Source: Telmatactis stephensoni
Lineage: Eukaryota; Cnidaria; Anthozoa; Actiniaria; Isophelliidae
Length of the DNA: 64,000 bases
Direction of reading: 5' to 3'
Assembly (NCBI GenBank): GCA_029948255.1
Contig: JALIZF010001838.1
Location: 160,001-224,000, forward strand
Made by a program: the position numbers and the translations under genes. The notes under the pieces are model-generated. The model did no database searches. It saw only the letters and a list, made by a program, of their open reading frames with translations, and had not been told where the DNA came from. Below are positions 22,420-36,600 of this stretch, piece after piece. Positions within the stretch are counted from its first letter, which is position 1, and every line of letters starts with the position of its first letter.

Positions 22420-23103
22420 CCGATTCGAAATATGGCGGCAAATTTGAATAACTATTGTTCTGGACTGACTAGCCTCGTGTTCACGTGGAAACCAGGAGCC
22501 CATTACTAGGAGCGTACAACTAGGACCCTGATCTTGAGTGATCATTTTCTCAGACCTGGTTATTTTTAGATTCATATTTCCGCGTAGAATTAAGCGTTTT
22601 CGAATAGGTCCGCAAAGGTATAATTCAATATGGCGGCTTCAGACGGAGACGCGGTCGTTTTTTACTCGCTTATATGTGTCGTTCCTCGTTTTCCGATTCC
22701 TTTTTATTCCCTATCCATCATTACTTAGTGTATTTACCCATGAAACACTGCAGTCGTGCTGCAGGATGCATACAATATATAGGTACTTGTAGTCTAGTGC
22801 TGAAGCTGAAGTTGGCCATCAGTAAAGATATGGAATAACAAATCAGGAGTTGTAATTGTTCTTTTGGAGGAGATACTCATGTAAAAGACAGACTACGGTA
22901 TTGGCTACGGTAGCATTCTTTGTCTGCATATCTGTTCTAAAAATAGCTGGTCTGTGAAAACGATTACTCTAAAGCGATGTACGTGAGTTGTACGCTCCTA
23001 GTAATGGGCTCCTGGTGGAAACACAAAAGCGTTTTCACATGAATGAGAGGCTAGTCAGTATAAAACAATAGTTATTCAAATTTGCCGCCATATTTCGAAT
23101 CGG
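22420..23103. mobile_element. 0.7-kb element with about 100-bp TIRs
   Basis: The left arm (22420-22520, starting CCGATTCGAAATATGGCGGC) is the inverted copy of the right arm (about 22985-23103). No coding capacity, so it is non-autonomous. A TSD is not evident. Confidence 0.8.
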
Positions 23104-23585
23104 TGTATGGCTATTGTACCATGAACAGGTGTCAGTCCCACTTTGCTTTCACGATATATCGTTTTTTTCAGTAAGGTCAATCTCATGGGTCAGGGAAGCG
23201 GTACTTCATTTGTTTTCAATAATACCATTAATACTAAGCCGACCCTAAAAGTAGCCCTAGGACATATCAAGTATATACCAACGTGAGTAAGGCATGATTA
23301 CCGCTGACTTGGCAGCGAGCATTCAATATTGAATTTTTGTACCGAAGAAGACCATAATACTTTGAATTACCTGAGTTTCGGTTCATCTCTGATATTGATT
23401 CTTGGTTTACAAACATTCCCCGAAGAATATATAGACAAAAGACTATGGCAGATATGTTAATGGTCTTAACAAACTGAGAAAATCGAGATCAAAACCACCA
23501 AAAGTGATGTCTGCCACATCGTTTTGTTAACTCATTCTCCTAGGAATGATTGCAAACAAAGAACACAAATTAAGTGGTGGGTGTC

Positions 23586-25445
23586 TTACATGTTTTTTAT
23601 GATAGCCTTTAGAACCTTATTCATGTAGAGTATTTGCCCAGAAATATTTTGTGCTTCATCCCTCCATTCATTATTTGCCGTGTCGTAGTACCGATCAAGA
23701 ACATTCAGAGACCATGGGATCCCTGCATCTTTTAACTGCTTCACAAAAAAACTTGAGAAACGAATGACCTCTTTCTGCTTGAGCCCACCGAGCTGGTCTT
23801 CAGCCATCCAGGCACCAAAGTAGGTTGGGACCCCTGTTTTGGCGGTAAAGTTTAGAGCTGGTTTGATAGCGTTCTTGACATTTGCTTTACCTCCATTGTT
23901 GCCTTTACCGCTCCAGTACTTTTGGCTGCCTGTTATGTTGTTGGGTCCTGATGCGTATAGGTGCCATTCAGCCATAAGGTATTGGTCCTTCTGTAAGATG
24001 GAAGGGTCAATGTCTGTTAATCCTTTGGCTGTCTTCTTGGGTGAGGCTAGAATTAAGATGCGATGAGTGTTATTCCCGCCAGTATCACGTATTGCATCAA
24101 TCACGTCTGATGTCCATTGGTTGTATTTTGTTGTGTTCTCGCGAAGACTCTGGCTGCAGTTGTCTTTGCATTCATCCTTGCCTAGAATACAAAAACATTA
24201 TAAGCCATCAGATCACCTCATTAGCAATTATTGATAATGTAATCGAAACCAAAACTGAGAGCATAAATATATTTATGCTCTCTTGTCGAAACTGATAGAA
24301 AATCTGCATCTTATATCCCTTTTTTAACTCGTAGATTACCAATCGTTTTTTTCTTTAGATCTTATAGAAATTAATGGACATTTTTTTTAAAAAAGTATTT
24401 TTCCTTCATATCTTAGGAATTAATGGACAAACGTTTCAGTAAAAAAATCAAGAAAATCAGCATGTTATTTCCCTTTTTTAACTCGTGTATTACAAATCGG
24501 TTTTTTCAGATCTTATAGTTTTTAACTCGTGGATTACAAATCGTTTTTTTCCCCAGATCTTATAGGATCAGAATCAATGGACAATTATTCTTGAAGTTTC
24601 TATTTAGTTTTATGATAAACTAGAAACTCTATTAAAAATCAATTGAGTAATAATAGATCAAGGATAAAGAACTCAAAGTCATACACGACTTTTTAAAATG
24701 ACGGGCTCACTGTTCATGAGCACAAGGCCAGAAAGCCTCTAAAATCATCATGGCATCAAATGAGACAGTCTAAGTATATCCTGTAAAATGCACAGAAAAT
24801 AGTTATTTCAAAATGAAGTAAGAGAAACACATCGTTTTTGATAGCAATAGAAGTGTCGCCACGCTTATTTCTTTCGGTATTTTCTGGTATTTTCTGCCGG
24901 CTTTGTGGCCTCGTTCTTATGTACTAGCTGGGCCACCATGCCATTTTTGAAAGTTGTCTATATATTGTGTCTTACCTAACTCAGTGAATAAGTTGAAACT
25001 GAGTCTGTAGTCTCGATCTTTTAAATGGGTTGCCACTGTAGTCCACCACGACAAATAGTTCTGACGCTGTTGTTCAGTTGCCCACGCCTCAGCCTTCATG
25101 ATGAATCCAAGAGATGATCGGAGCCACACCAACGTCTAAGCACTTATCGACCACTCTGGCCAAATCAGTCAAGAAGCCATCAAAATCTTCGTCAGTGTAT
25201 GGTGGTTCGTAGAGGTCTGCTCTACAACGGAGCCTGAGATTTCGAAAGCCTTTATTATAAACGTCTTGGATGTTTTGGTCGTGGTAGATTCGAAGTGGTG
25301 GCCTGCCCTTGAAGTAGTTTGTAGAAAATCCTTGTTTGGAGACGTTCTTGTATTCTCCAGGCTGAATGGGATCGGCAATACCCTCGATCACCAAGATATA
25401 GGACTCTAAGGCTACAAAAATGACGAGAATTTTGAGAAAACTCAT
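23586..25445 (-). CDS. glycoside hydrolase family 5-like secreted protein, one frameshift
   Basis: Two exons: 25445-24976 and 24181-23586, joined in phase 1 to rebuild a Gly codon. The first Met is followed by a hydrophobic signal peptide of about 20 residues. Recognisable GH5 (cellulase superfamily) TIM-barrel strands include the conserved Arg in GFRNLRLRCRADLYEPP, the IISWIHH strand, and NLFTELG, which carries the predicted acid/base Glu. The strand that normally holds the nucleophile reads TYFGAWMAED, without the usual GEF motif, so catalysis may be altered. Near 25093-25100 the frame shifts by one extra base: 470 + 596 nt minus 1 is exactly divisible by three. This means a recent pseudogene or a sequence error. 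Upstream DNA is a tandem duplication (25548-26345). Extracellular polysaccharide cleavage would be the family expectation. Confidence 0.8.
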
Positions 25446-26830
25446 GGCTGTAGTATAGACGCGTTCCAATCCGTTTCCTATGCAGACTGGTCAACAATGA
25501 GAATGTTCCAGACAGTCTTTATGTCTCTTGCCTATTGACGGAGTTTTAAAAGATACCCACAGCAAGTGTCATGCAAATAATGAAGCATGAATTTATAAGA
25601 GATATCCTAAAGGCATAACGCATGATAACAGAGAAAGCAGTGTAAATTACGTAAACCTCATTTATGCAGCCGATGCCAAGACGACGTTCAGGATAAGCAA
25701 AAATTCTTCAGGACCGGAGGAATATCATATACTTTCCTTAAAACTTTCGTGTGCATGTATGTTATAACTGATGAAGGCTGTCATAAGTTTATCCGATACC
25801 GGCGTCAAATAAAAACTTCCCATATATTTGGACGGGGCAGGCCCATGATGAAATTGATATGATGATCGTCGTACCTTTTAAATCAAAATCAAAATCAAAA
25901 TCACAGTATTTGGCGCCTTTTAGGGTATTCACGGTCAGACAGTGATACTCATGGAAATCAGCACCAATCTAGGTTTATTTATCTAGATTACCATTCCTTG
26001 CGATTTATGTGTATCTTGCCTCGACGGGGATGTTAAGATACCGACGACATCAAATGTCATACAAACATTGAAGCAATTTAAAAGAGATAACTTAAAGGCA
26101 TACTGCGTGATACCAGACGAAGCTGTGTAAATTATTTAAACCTCATTAATACAGCGCCACGACGACGTTCAGGATTGGCAAAAATTCGTTAGGACTGCTT
26201 GTACACGGGAGGAATACCAATAATTCATTAAGCTTTCGCTTCCATACATGTTGTAACTGATAAGCTAGGCTGACATACGTTTAGCCGAAACGTTAAAAAA
26301 CGAAAACACCTCCAACAGTTTGGATGGGGATGACCGTCGTACCTTTTAGAGCTCAAAATCACGTGATTTGGTATCTTTTAGGGTACCCATGGTCAGATGG
26401 CGGAGGTACTCACGGAAATCGATACCAGAGATTTTGCATTTACTGGTACCTTTTAGGGCAAAAATACTTGAGCCACGCCAATTTTGCTAACTTTAATTAG
26501 GGTGAAAACGAAAGTTCTTTGACCAAATATAGTGGAAGTTCCCCCCGGGCGTTTGTACAAGCCATCAAGACGTACCTTATATAAGACGCGTATAAATGTT
26601 AGCGACTTTGGCAAGACTCGCTCGTACGTAGAAATAGACCTTGAAAAGAATCAGTTCGGTTTATCCCCTCTTTCCTGTCCCCTCCTGTCCCCTCCCCACT
26701 CCCTGTTCAGTGAGTTCGAGTTTTATGAGTTCAGTGACGTCGCAAATAAATGCCGTTGCCCCTAACAACATTGTAACGTCAAAACATAGGTCTCAAAACT
26801 GGCTCATTTCTCACTCAAGTGATTAGCGTA
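25446..26830. other. GH5 upstream region with a tandem duplication
   Basis: About 300 bp at 25548-25870 is repeated in diverged form at 26034-26345 (shared phrases include GACGACGTTCAGGAT and GGCATA). Each repeat is followed by GGTACC/TACCTTTTAGG motifs of the MITE family seen elsewhere. No exon was seen. Confidence 0.6.
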
Positions 26831-26839
26831 GTATCTTCG

Positions 26840-27160
26840 TCATTTTAAGGGTAATCTCCTTGAAACTTAATTAGCTTAAACGCAATTTTATTATTATTGA
26901 TATGACAAGTTTGATAGTAAATTCCTTATATTGTAGAATGGCCTACATTAGTTTCCGGCATTGTGACTAAGGCATTTAGGGATGAGGCATTTAGGGATTC
27001 AAGAGACCATAATACTGAGAGAGCGAAGCTCGGTATTGATGTCTGTGCGATGTTCGTGGTGGCTAAGCCTATTTTTAGTAACTTCGCCATCGCGCGCAAA
27101 ATTCTCTTCCGGTGAAATCCGAGCGTTGTCGGCAATCTTGCTTGATCACGGCGCCACGGT
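26840..27160. mobile_element. half-copies of two MITE families
   Basis: 26840-26930 matches one arm of the fold-back family at 8312-8605. 26997-27150 matches one arm of the TIR element at 49214-49508 (GAGACCATAATACTGAGAGAG; the other arm is missing). Confidence 0.6.
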
Positions 27161-27404
27161 AATAATGAGGCGGAATTTTTCAATCAGTTTTACAACCTGT
27201 TAAGCTAGCTTAAAGCGACCTCTGACTGTTAAGGACGGTGATACTGATTCCAAGTTGTTAAAAAAGTGTTCAAGTCAAGTTAATGAATCTCTAAGGGATA
27301 AGAATTTTGTTCTAACACATCTTTACTCAGAAGTATGCCTTGGGCTCCCTGAAAATAGCTCTATTTAATCATGTTAAAGTCATGTGAATATCCAAGTTAC
27401 GAAC

Positions 27405-27670
27405 TTCCCTCCTTCCCTCCTCCTCCCTCCTCATTCCTCCCTCCTCCCTCCTTCCCCCTTTCTTTCTTTCTTTCTCTCTTTCTTTCTCCCCTTCTTTTCC
27501 TTTCTTTTTCTTCATTTCTTTCTTTCTTTCTTCCTTCCTTCCTTTCTTTCTTTCTTCCTTTCTTTCTTCCTTCCTTTCTCAGTCGTTCTTTCTTTCTTTC
27601 TTCCTTTTTTTCTTCCTTCCTTTGTTTGTTTGTTTGTTTCTTCCTTCCTTCCTTCCTTCCTTCTCTTTTC
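27405..27670. repeat. CT-rich low-complexity tract
   Basis: A CCTCC/CTTT/CCTT pyrimidine tract in the 5' flank of copy 2 gives long spurious frames on both strands. Confidence 0.9.
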
Positions 27671-27704
27671 CCCTTTTTAATTTGATATACATTTTTCCAG
27701 TCAG

Positions 27705-27937
27705 TTGTTAGAACTACAACCCTGAGCCTCAGGACAATGATATAACAGAATTCCCCTCTCGACATCCGTGTAGGTTGTGGTATTAGATAACCCATGAGGT
27801 CAGTGATTTCTCACTGGCTGAGAAGTTGGACACTTTTTATTGGCCGTTATCCAGTCTCGATATGATTCTATCCTACTATAATAATATTTCAGCTTTTGCG
27901 GAAGAGATCGTATATCATTCAACTATAGACTTCAGAA
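27705..27937 (+). promoter_or_regulatory. conserved 5' flank of paralogue copy 2
   Basis: Closely matches the region upstream of copies 1 and 3 up to the ATG; probably contains the start site and 5' UTR. Inference from conservation only. Confidence 0.45.
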
Positions 27938-30900
27938 ATGGATGGGGCGTCTAAAAGTTCTTCTTTCTCGCTGTCCAAGATCTTTCACATCCTACATCTT
28001 TGTGTCTCATTTGGGCTTGTGATTGCAATGGTTCATTTCCAGCTCACTAACAATGCGAGATTTAATAATCTTGAAAACCAAATCGATCTTCAATGTCGTT
28101 CCAAGGCAGTTGAAAAAAATCGACACGTTTCAGTTGACACTCACCATTTTATAGTGAAACGGAGCGTACTGGCTAACAAGAGGCAGCAACTTAAGATGAA
28201 TTCGAGAAACAAAACTACACAAGAACAAGAAGTTCGTAAAGACAAGGAGAAAGATGTCCTTACGTGTCTGGACATGTTGCGTTCCATCATCAAAGTAAGC
28301 ATTCCTTTATTGACCTTTCCAGGAAAATTCAGTCATGCCGGAAATAATGCTTTAGTTGAAATAATTCAGCTCATTTAAGAACTCAAGTCAAAATACAGTC
28401 AGTACATCGAGCAACTCACATTCATAGGCAGCTATCATTATTATAAACATGTACAACCACTCTTTATTGATTGCAAAAGTGATCTTTTATGTACAGATTC
28501 ATAGAAACTCAATAGTTGACCACCTAGAGGGAGAGGGAGAAATACGATCGAGTAATTAAAAAAGTGTTTGCTTTTAGAATGAAACATTCGTAAGACAAAG
28601 AATCTCAAGGATGAATGTTTGTAACGCGCTAAGAGGTAAAATTGTTTTCATTCTCCCCTTGAAACAGTATTTCCCATAATGCATCGAGAGCATACCCAGC
28701 AGACTCTGTAGAACTCTTCGTTTTGCCAAATGTGACATATGGCTATTTTTAGACCCTTTTCCGGTTTCCATAGTTATTCCGACTTGAGGTCCCCTCGTAA
28801 CAAATGCATTAATATTCAAGGGTGTTAAGCAGAGAGGCCAGTCATGGTCGTCACGCAGCCCCAAAAATAGCCCACACAAAGGGCAACATGTCGCATCTTA
28901 TGATGTGCGTGCATTTGTTTCCTAGTTATGCTCTCCTGACCATAAGTAGTTGTACGGATTTAGCAGAACATAATTTATTGTCCCGCACATCAATGGGCCG
29001 TTTTAATTATAATGATCTCAATGGAAAATAGTGTTAGAAAAACAGCATGTATTTCGTATAACAAGGGATTATTTCCCCAGGTCCTCCCGGTAAACCAGGA
29101 ACAAGAGGACAGCGCGGGAGAAAAGGTAACCCTTGGATGCGCGTGATTCCACTGATTCTTATCGTTTTTGATTTTGAATTTTATTGAAACAAACCGAAAC
29201 CAATAAAATTTACATATTTTTTTATCTTGTACATTGCAGGAAAACGAGGATCAAGAGGTAGTACTAGTAGTTCTAGTAATGGTTCATGATCTAATTTCAG
29301 AGTTTAGATAATTTTAACAACACTGGAAAATATATAAGAAAACAAACGGTATCAACCAACCAATCAATGAACGGACCGACCGACCTACGGACAGCCAGAC
29401 CGGAGTAAGGAATGCCGTCGTCACTGGTAACGAACAAACCAATTCAACCAAAATAAGAAAGAAAGATCAACTCAATTTCAGAGGAGACAACAGCATAAGA
29501 AGGAGGACAATCATCTGTGGAATATGTTTAGTTTTAGTCAGTCTACACCAAAATGAATTGAATTATGTCTAATCATTTTATAGATGTAGTTAGTTACTTT
29601 GCATATTGTTGCTTGGTAGGTCTTCCTGGTCAGAAAGGAAGGACCGGTGACAAGGGAAGTACGGGTAAACATGGACCTCCAGGTCCTCGTGGTGAGAAGG
29701 GATTCAGTGGTAATGTTACAGTCATTGGTATTAAAGGTGACATGGGACCAAAGGGGGACAAGGGGGACAAAGGTGATCAAGGCATGAAAGGACAGCAAGG
29801 AATGAAAGGACTCAAAGGAGGTCCTGGAGGTAATTGATATCAAAGCTACCAATCTCACTTTGTAGAGTGGGACGTTCTAGCAATAAGGCTCGGACAATAA
29901 GGTCGATCAAGATCTGTGCTAACATCTACTGGTGAACGAGACATAGTTAAAATTCGTATATTATAACCGGTAGTGCAGCTACAATGCCGGACTTAGACTT
30001 GTGCTGGAATATACTTAATCTCAAACGGCAAACATGCACTGCTTTTTTGATGTTCTCAGAACATGATGTTTGTGATGTTCTCAGTACATCAAAAGAGTGT
30101 CATGAAAATATCCTAATTATACAAACCGTATCTTTTTCTAAAGGTCCAAAAGGCGATCGAGGAGAACCCGGCAAAAAGGGTGACACTGGACCAAGAGGGT
30201 GCCCAGGAGACAGTTTTGGTATGTTTGTTATAGTCATTGTTAAATTGCACAATGTAGTACATATATTAACGCAAAAGCTGATCGATTGAGCTTCGTAAAC
30301 TATTCCTATCCCTCATAATGCTGGACTGCAATCATTCCGTTGAGCATCAATGTCATCAAGCGGTAGACATCTTGGATTATAAACGAACATAAAACTAATA
30401 AAATTAACACGTGGGTTGCATCTCATTCCACCGTCTTACACCGTGCAATTAGTCCTACAGCACGCCTCGCAATGGCATTGCGAAACAAGTTGCACGCGCG
30501 AGGCATTGCAAGGGTGTTCTCGGCGCAATGCCGAAAAATGTTTTGCATTAGTTTCCTCGCAGTGATTTTGAGCGATGCCGGGTATGCTACACGCTGCAAT
30601 GATTCGTGCAACTTGTTTCGCAACCGCTTTATTTAAGAGACGAGTTGCAGACGAGTGCCACTGTATAACAGCGCTTTTATCTATAGGCCATTGGCGGTTT
30701 TTTGTTTAACGTCAATCACGTTGTTCCGTATAAAGGCGATACTATATTTTATGCCTTTAGTTCAAACTAATTTTATCTAACAGATTCACCTCAGTTTTCT
30801 CCAAGTCCTCAAAGTTTCATCTTTACCGAGGGAGAAAAGGCCATCTTGTTTTGCAACGCAACAGCTAATCCTTCTTCACACATCACATGGTACAGAGACA

Positions 30901-33612
30901 ATGTTAAACTAACCAATGGAAGCCGTTATGTTGTAAACGAAGCCGTGACTGTCCCTGCAGGTATCCCATGAAAAATTTTACTTCATCGTACTATGTCTAA
31001 TTAAGCAATATAAAACGCGCGCACGTCTCTGTACTGTGATATAAACACGATGGAAGATGTAGAGCAAGAGAAAAGCAAGCTTAGGAACACGAGGCGTAGC
31101 CGAATGTTTCTCTTGCTTTTCGAGTGCTCTACATCTTCCAGAGTGTTTATATCACAGTACAGAGACATAAGCAATCGTTTTATATTGCTTTTACAAAATA
31201 TTTTCGACGTTTTTGAGGGAACCATGTCTTCTTTGTCCTCTGATATAAACATGGTAGCCAGCCAATCAGCGCGCGCGTTATATCTCAAATATTTTATAAC
31301 AGCTGATATTGACATTCCAGTGAATCTGAACAAAGGTTTCAATTCAAGGCTATCGGGCAAAATGTACAAGAAATGTACCGAGAAACTTGCCTGATAGCCT
31401 TGACCTGAAGCCTTTGTCGTTTAAAGTGGTTTGAGTGTAATTTCAATATTAGGCAAACAGCTGATGTTAAGACTTGACACTTCTTAACACTTCTCTCGTG
31501 TTCTGAGCAATCGCCGCGTGTTCGAAATCTGAACCCAACATGCCACGCGCGCTGTCTTCTATTTCTTCAGTGGATTAGGATTTTGTTCCTCAAGCCGTAA
31601 TTAAAATTATATCTAAACTTCAGGTATAAATCCAGACAAAATGTTTTGTGACATAAAAAGGATTCCATTTACTCAAAGCTCTTTGGTCATCAAACGTTCT
31701 CAAGGAAATGACACAGGCAATTACATCTGCGAGGCTCAAAATGTCGTGGGAGTTTTGAGATATTCAATATATCTTTTAATCCAAGGTAAGAAATGCACAT
31801 GCATTTTTGAACGAAGACTCTTCGGTGCTGTTATATCATATTCTGATGTCTTATTCTTCGTTCATCTAAATATTTTGCGTAAATATTGAATGTCTCAACA
31901 AGTAGCAACTTCCCAATCTTTTATGAAGCGAGACGAACTTTGGCAAAAGTTTGAAATGATACGATTTCAGCTACAGCATACGATGTGAAGCATTACCTTT
32001 ATTATCCTAAACTACTCTTATATATAATGTCTTCAATCCCAGTCTATGTTAAGTTCACTGTAATCCCATCAAGCATCACGGTCGTTCAGAAAAACAACGT
32101 CCAGCTTAGTTGCCGCGCCTCAGGGGTGCCTTCACCTTTGGTCACGTGGCACAGAAAGGATGGTGGACCAATGCCCAGTGTATTCAGAGTAGTCTTGGGA
32201 GATTTACACATCACTGCAATTACCAAGCAAGATGAAGGCGTCTATGTTTGTGTTGCGTCAAACGTGCTTGGTTCAAAAACAGCTGAGGCACACATCACAG
32301 TCAACGGTAATTTGACAGAATTTTGATATGCTTCAGATAAGATCGATATAACATGCATTTTATCCTTGGGAAGGATAAAATAAAATTATTGAATTTATGA
32401 TATTCTTTATATACCATCATTAATGCAAGTGGATTCATAACTTTTCAAAAGGTTTATTTCCACTTCGTTTTAATAGTTTTTCCTGAGATATCACATTTCC
32501 AGGAAGGAACGACAACGATCAACGAGTTCCAGACCCTAACTCTTCCGTGCAGTGCTACAGGGTTCCCAGCACCTGTAATAAGCTGGCACAAAGCTAGCGA
32601 CTCTCTGCCAGGTGGTCGATACGCTTACAGCCCTCACCGTCTTACTGTATCTAATGTGAGATATGAAGACCGAGGGGAATACGTATGTACAGCTAGCAAC
32701 ACATTGGGAAAAGTTTCGAAAAAAGCTACAGTCATTGTACAAGGTACAGACTAGTTCATGCATGGCTGTTTATGGATTTCTAGATCTTGATTGACTGACT
32801 GATTAACTGACTGACTGACTGACTGACTGACTGACTGACTGACTGACTGACTGATTAACTGACTGACTGACTGACTGACTGACTAACTGATTAACTGACT
32901 GACTGACTAACTGATTAACTGACTGACTGATTGACTGACTGACTGATTAACTGACTGACTGACTGACTGACTGATTAACTGACTGACTGACTGACTGACT
33001 GATTAACTGACTGACTGACTGACTGACTGACTGACTGACTGACTGACTGACTGACTGACTGACTGACTGACTGACTGACGGAGGACTCTGTACTCTCTCA
33101 CACACTTCCTCCACATTTAGTATTTTGCAAATAATCGCTCGATCCACATTTTGATTTTTGCTGAGGTAGGAAAAACCGGAGAACCCGGAGAAAAAAACCC
33201 TCGTGGCATGGTAGAGAATAATACATCAAACAAACTGAATTCACATATGATCCAGGCTCTCGAGGTGAGACTCGAACCCGGACCATAGCGATGAAAGGCC
33301 AACGCTCTAACCGCTCGGCCAACGATGCCACCCATAAAGCGACTACTGACTGACTGACTGACAAACTAAGAGGGTGTTGACACTAGGAGGCGAATCATCC
33401 TACCTGTTATACATTTACTGCATTCTGTTTACAAGGATGATCCTAGTACCCGAAATGAAGACACAAATTTCCATGTAAACAGAATGCAGTAAATGTATAG
33501 AAGGTAGGATGATTCTAATACTAGGATGATCCTAGCGCCATTTAAATACCCCCTGAATGACTGACTCACTGATTGACTGACTTGACTGACTCTCATGACT
33601 CACTGAATGACA

Positions 33613-33651
<39 letters not shown>

Positions 33652-36600
33652 TGACTGACTGACTGACTGACTGACTGACGGACTAAGTAATTGATTTCAT
33701 TATTTCTTTAATCTGTTCTTTTAGTTGCGCCGAAGACTCTAATAAAGCCAAATTCCATCGAATATGGTTACCGTGGTTACAATGCAAAACTTGTCTTCGA
33801 AGTCTTTTCATTCCCACCAGCGTCATATCAATGGAAAAAGAATGGCATAGTACTAAAAAAATATATAGTAGCAAAGGGTAATTTAACATTGGAAAGAGTG
33901 AAATATGAAGATTCTGGTCTTTACCAGGCGACGGCTACAAACATTGTTGGCTCAGTAACAGTTAGCACGTTTTTGATTGTAAGAGACGCAGGTAAATAAC
34001 AATGTAATCCACGTTCGTTCGTTCGTTCGTTCATTCATTCATCCATCTATTCATTAATTCGTTCATTCATTCATTCATCCATCCATCCATCCATTCATTC
34101 ATCCATTCATTCACTCTGATCTTTCATTCATTTATTCATCCATTCATTCATCCATCGATCCATTTATTCATTCATTCGTTCGTTCGTTCGTTCATTTATA
34201 GAATAATCCAATTTTCCTCTCTCCCTCCCTCCCTTTCCTTCCTTCTTTCATTTAAAGCAACGAAACACGAGGAAATGTCTAGAAAGGACAAATCGCAGTT
34301 ATAGATTTGTACGTGCATCATTGACTACCATTATTTTATAATATATAATTAATCATGTTATCTCTCTGGCTATTTTATTCCCAGTTAAGGTGACTCGAGG
34401 TAGTTGTTTTCAGACCGCACCGCAAATTTTCATTTGGCGCAATGGACAACTTAATGCGCACCAATTAATGTGCACTTAATGCGTTGTTTTTGAAAATCTC
34501 AAAAACGCAGGATTATTTTTGCTTGGTGTTTAAGTAGGGCATTACTTGTTCTATACACAGCAATATTGCAGCAGCTCATTCAAATAGAAGCACTTAAACC
34601 AGCTCAAAACTTGCATTGAGACAACCATTCGACTCGTTAATTAGCATATTGCACTCGCAAATTGTTCACAGCACGTGCAAGTGCGTAGCATAAATTTGCA
34701 TAGAGTTCCCACGCTACATGCATCAGGAACCGGAAATAAGATTAAATTCTTTTCTTTTGTTTATTTGGTGATGTTTACTGCTAATTAGTTGATATTATTT
34801 CCCAAATATTATGCTTGCACTTTTTTTAAAAAAATATGTCTCCCCAACCTAAAAACATACAAATATTAGAAGTGAAAGTTCTTCTAAAGCGAATTATTTA
34901 TTTCCGGTTCCTGATGCATGTAGCGTGGAACTCTATGCTATGCACGTGCACATGCTGTGAACAATTTGCGAGTGCACTGAATATGCTAATTAGTCAGTCG
35001 AATGGTTGTCTCAATGCAAGTTTTGAGCTGGCGTTTGGGTCAACATCAGGTTTGATTTTCGGGTCGTTTTAGTGTTTGTATTTGAATGAGCTGCTGCAAT
35101 ATTGCTGTGTATAGAACAAGTAATGCCCTACTTAAACGCCAAGCAAAAATAATCCTGCGTTTTTGAGATTTTCAAAAACAACTTGTGATGTACAAAGTTG
35201 CGGAGAAAATGTCTCACAAGAGACTTGGAAAGAAAGAAATATATCTTGACATCGATGAAGAGTCGAAAATCGGCTTTTTCACGTAAGGTAAGTGTATATT
35301 TTAGCAATATTTCCACATGTACAGTGTTCTCGTGGTGTTTTGCGTACTTCGAGTATTTTTTACGCTGTCGTTATATCCAAGAATAGAAATACAGCATCTG
35401 TGGAAACTTTGGTGATTTAAAGAAAATCAAACAGATTAAATCTCTTAAAATCACTTTGAAATGTTGTGCATTTGTCTGAATTTTTCTATGCAGTTTACCG
35501 CTTGTCTGAAGCTCATCAATTTTGCGAGATATTAGAGGAAAATTATTTTTGACGATGTTTGATTTTCGCTATTATAAAAACGTTGATCGATTTAATTATA
35601 ACACCATTTAGAACTTCAATCTTATCCTCATGTTTGGTGTAGAAACCAAGTCCATTGTGCGCATTAATTGGTGCGCATTAAGTTGTCCATTGCGCCAAAT
35701 GAAAGTGTGCGGTGCGGTCTGAAAACAACTACTTCGAGTCACCTTAAGCCTGTAACATCCTTCCTTTCTTATTTTATATTCAAAGTGACGACGAGCTTTT
35801 ACGAGCCGCAGTTAATAGATTTTGACATGCATCATTTACCGATAATAAATGTGTTTATTTTAGATGTAATTAATCATGTTATATATTTTTTGTTCTCAGT
35901 TAAGCCAGGAATAACGTCAAGGTTATCAAAAGTAAAGACCTTAGAATATGGGAAATCTTTGTTGGAAAAGTGCTTCGCGGTGGGAAATCCAAAACCTAAA
36001 ATAGTATGGAAACATAATGGAAAGGTACTGTTATCTACAATGGAAAAATATTTAACGCTCGATATTCCTACTGCAGAATCACGCCATTCTGGACGATATA
36101 CGTGTGAGGCGTCGAACAGATTTGGAATTGCAAAACAATACTTTGATCTTGAATTGAAAGGTATGTAAAAGGCATGAATAATTCGAAATTGATCAATTAA
36201 TTTGATTTTGATAGCTAGCCAGCTCGCGATGGTACTGCATTACCTAACTTGAGGATTTCTTTTTGAAATTTTAGTTCAGTAGATCCAGTTTGTTCTTCGT
36301 ATACCACCATTTCCGATGCAACTCGAAACGTCAATTTTGGGAGGCCAGGGTCTCCACAGTGTGACAATAGGCCAGCCATCAGCGTTCGGTGGTACCGTCT
36401 AACAGGCGCTGCTGGTGTTCGTATGCCAACATCGTGTGTACCGGTTAATCACTGTAACATACATGCTCCAGGTTGGCTAAGTGATCCCCACCCAACTGTA
36501 GAAGAGGGAATAGTATCAAGAAAAGTTTGCTATCACTGGAGTGACAATTGCTGTGCTTTGAGTAACATGATTAGAGTGCGTAACTGCGGTTTTTTTTATA

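Larger units (their letters stand above)
16541..23585. other. 7-kb intergenic repeat region, no gene recognised
   Basis: Between copy 1 and the GH5-like gene I find nested inverted repeats (17031-17480), a nested MITE (17956-19055), a CA-rich tract (20720-20755), a 74-bp satellite (20803-21858) and a 0.7-kb TIR element (22420-23103). The unassigned parts (about 19070-20800) are AT-rich with no convincing exon. Confidence 0.6.

Noticed and set aside
31050..31394. Overlapping frames on both strands in the Ig1 intron of copy 2
   Set aside because: They are mirror images produced by the fold-back insertion, which is absent from copy 1.
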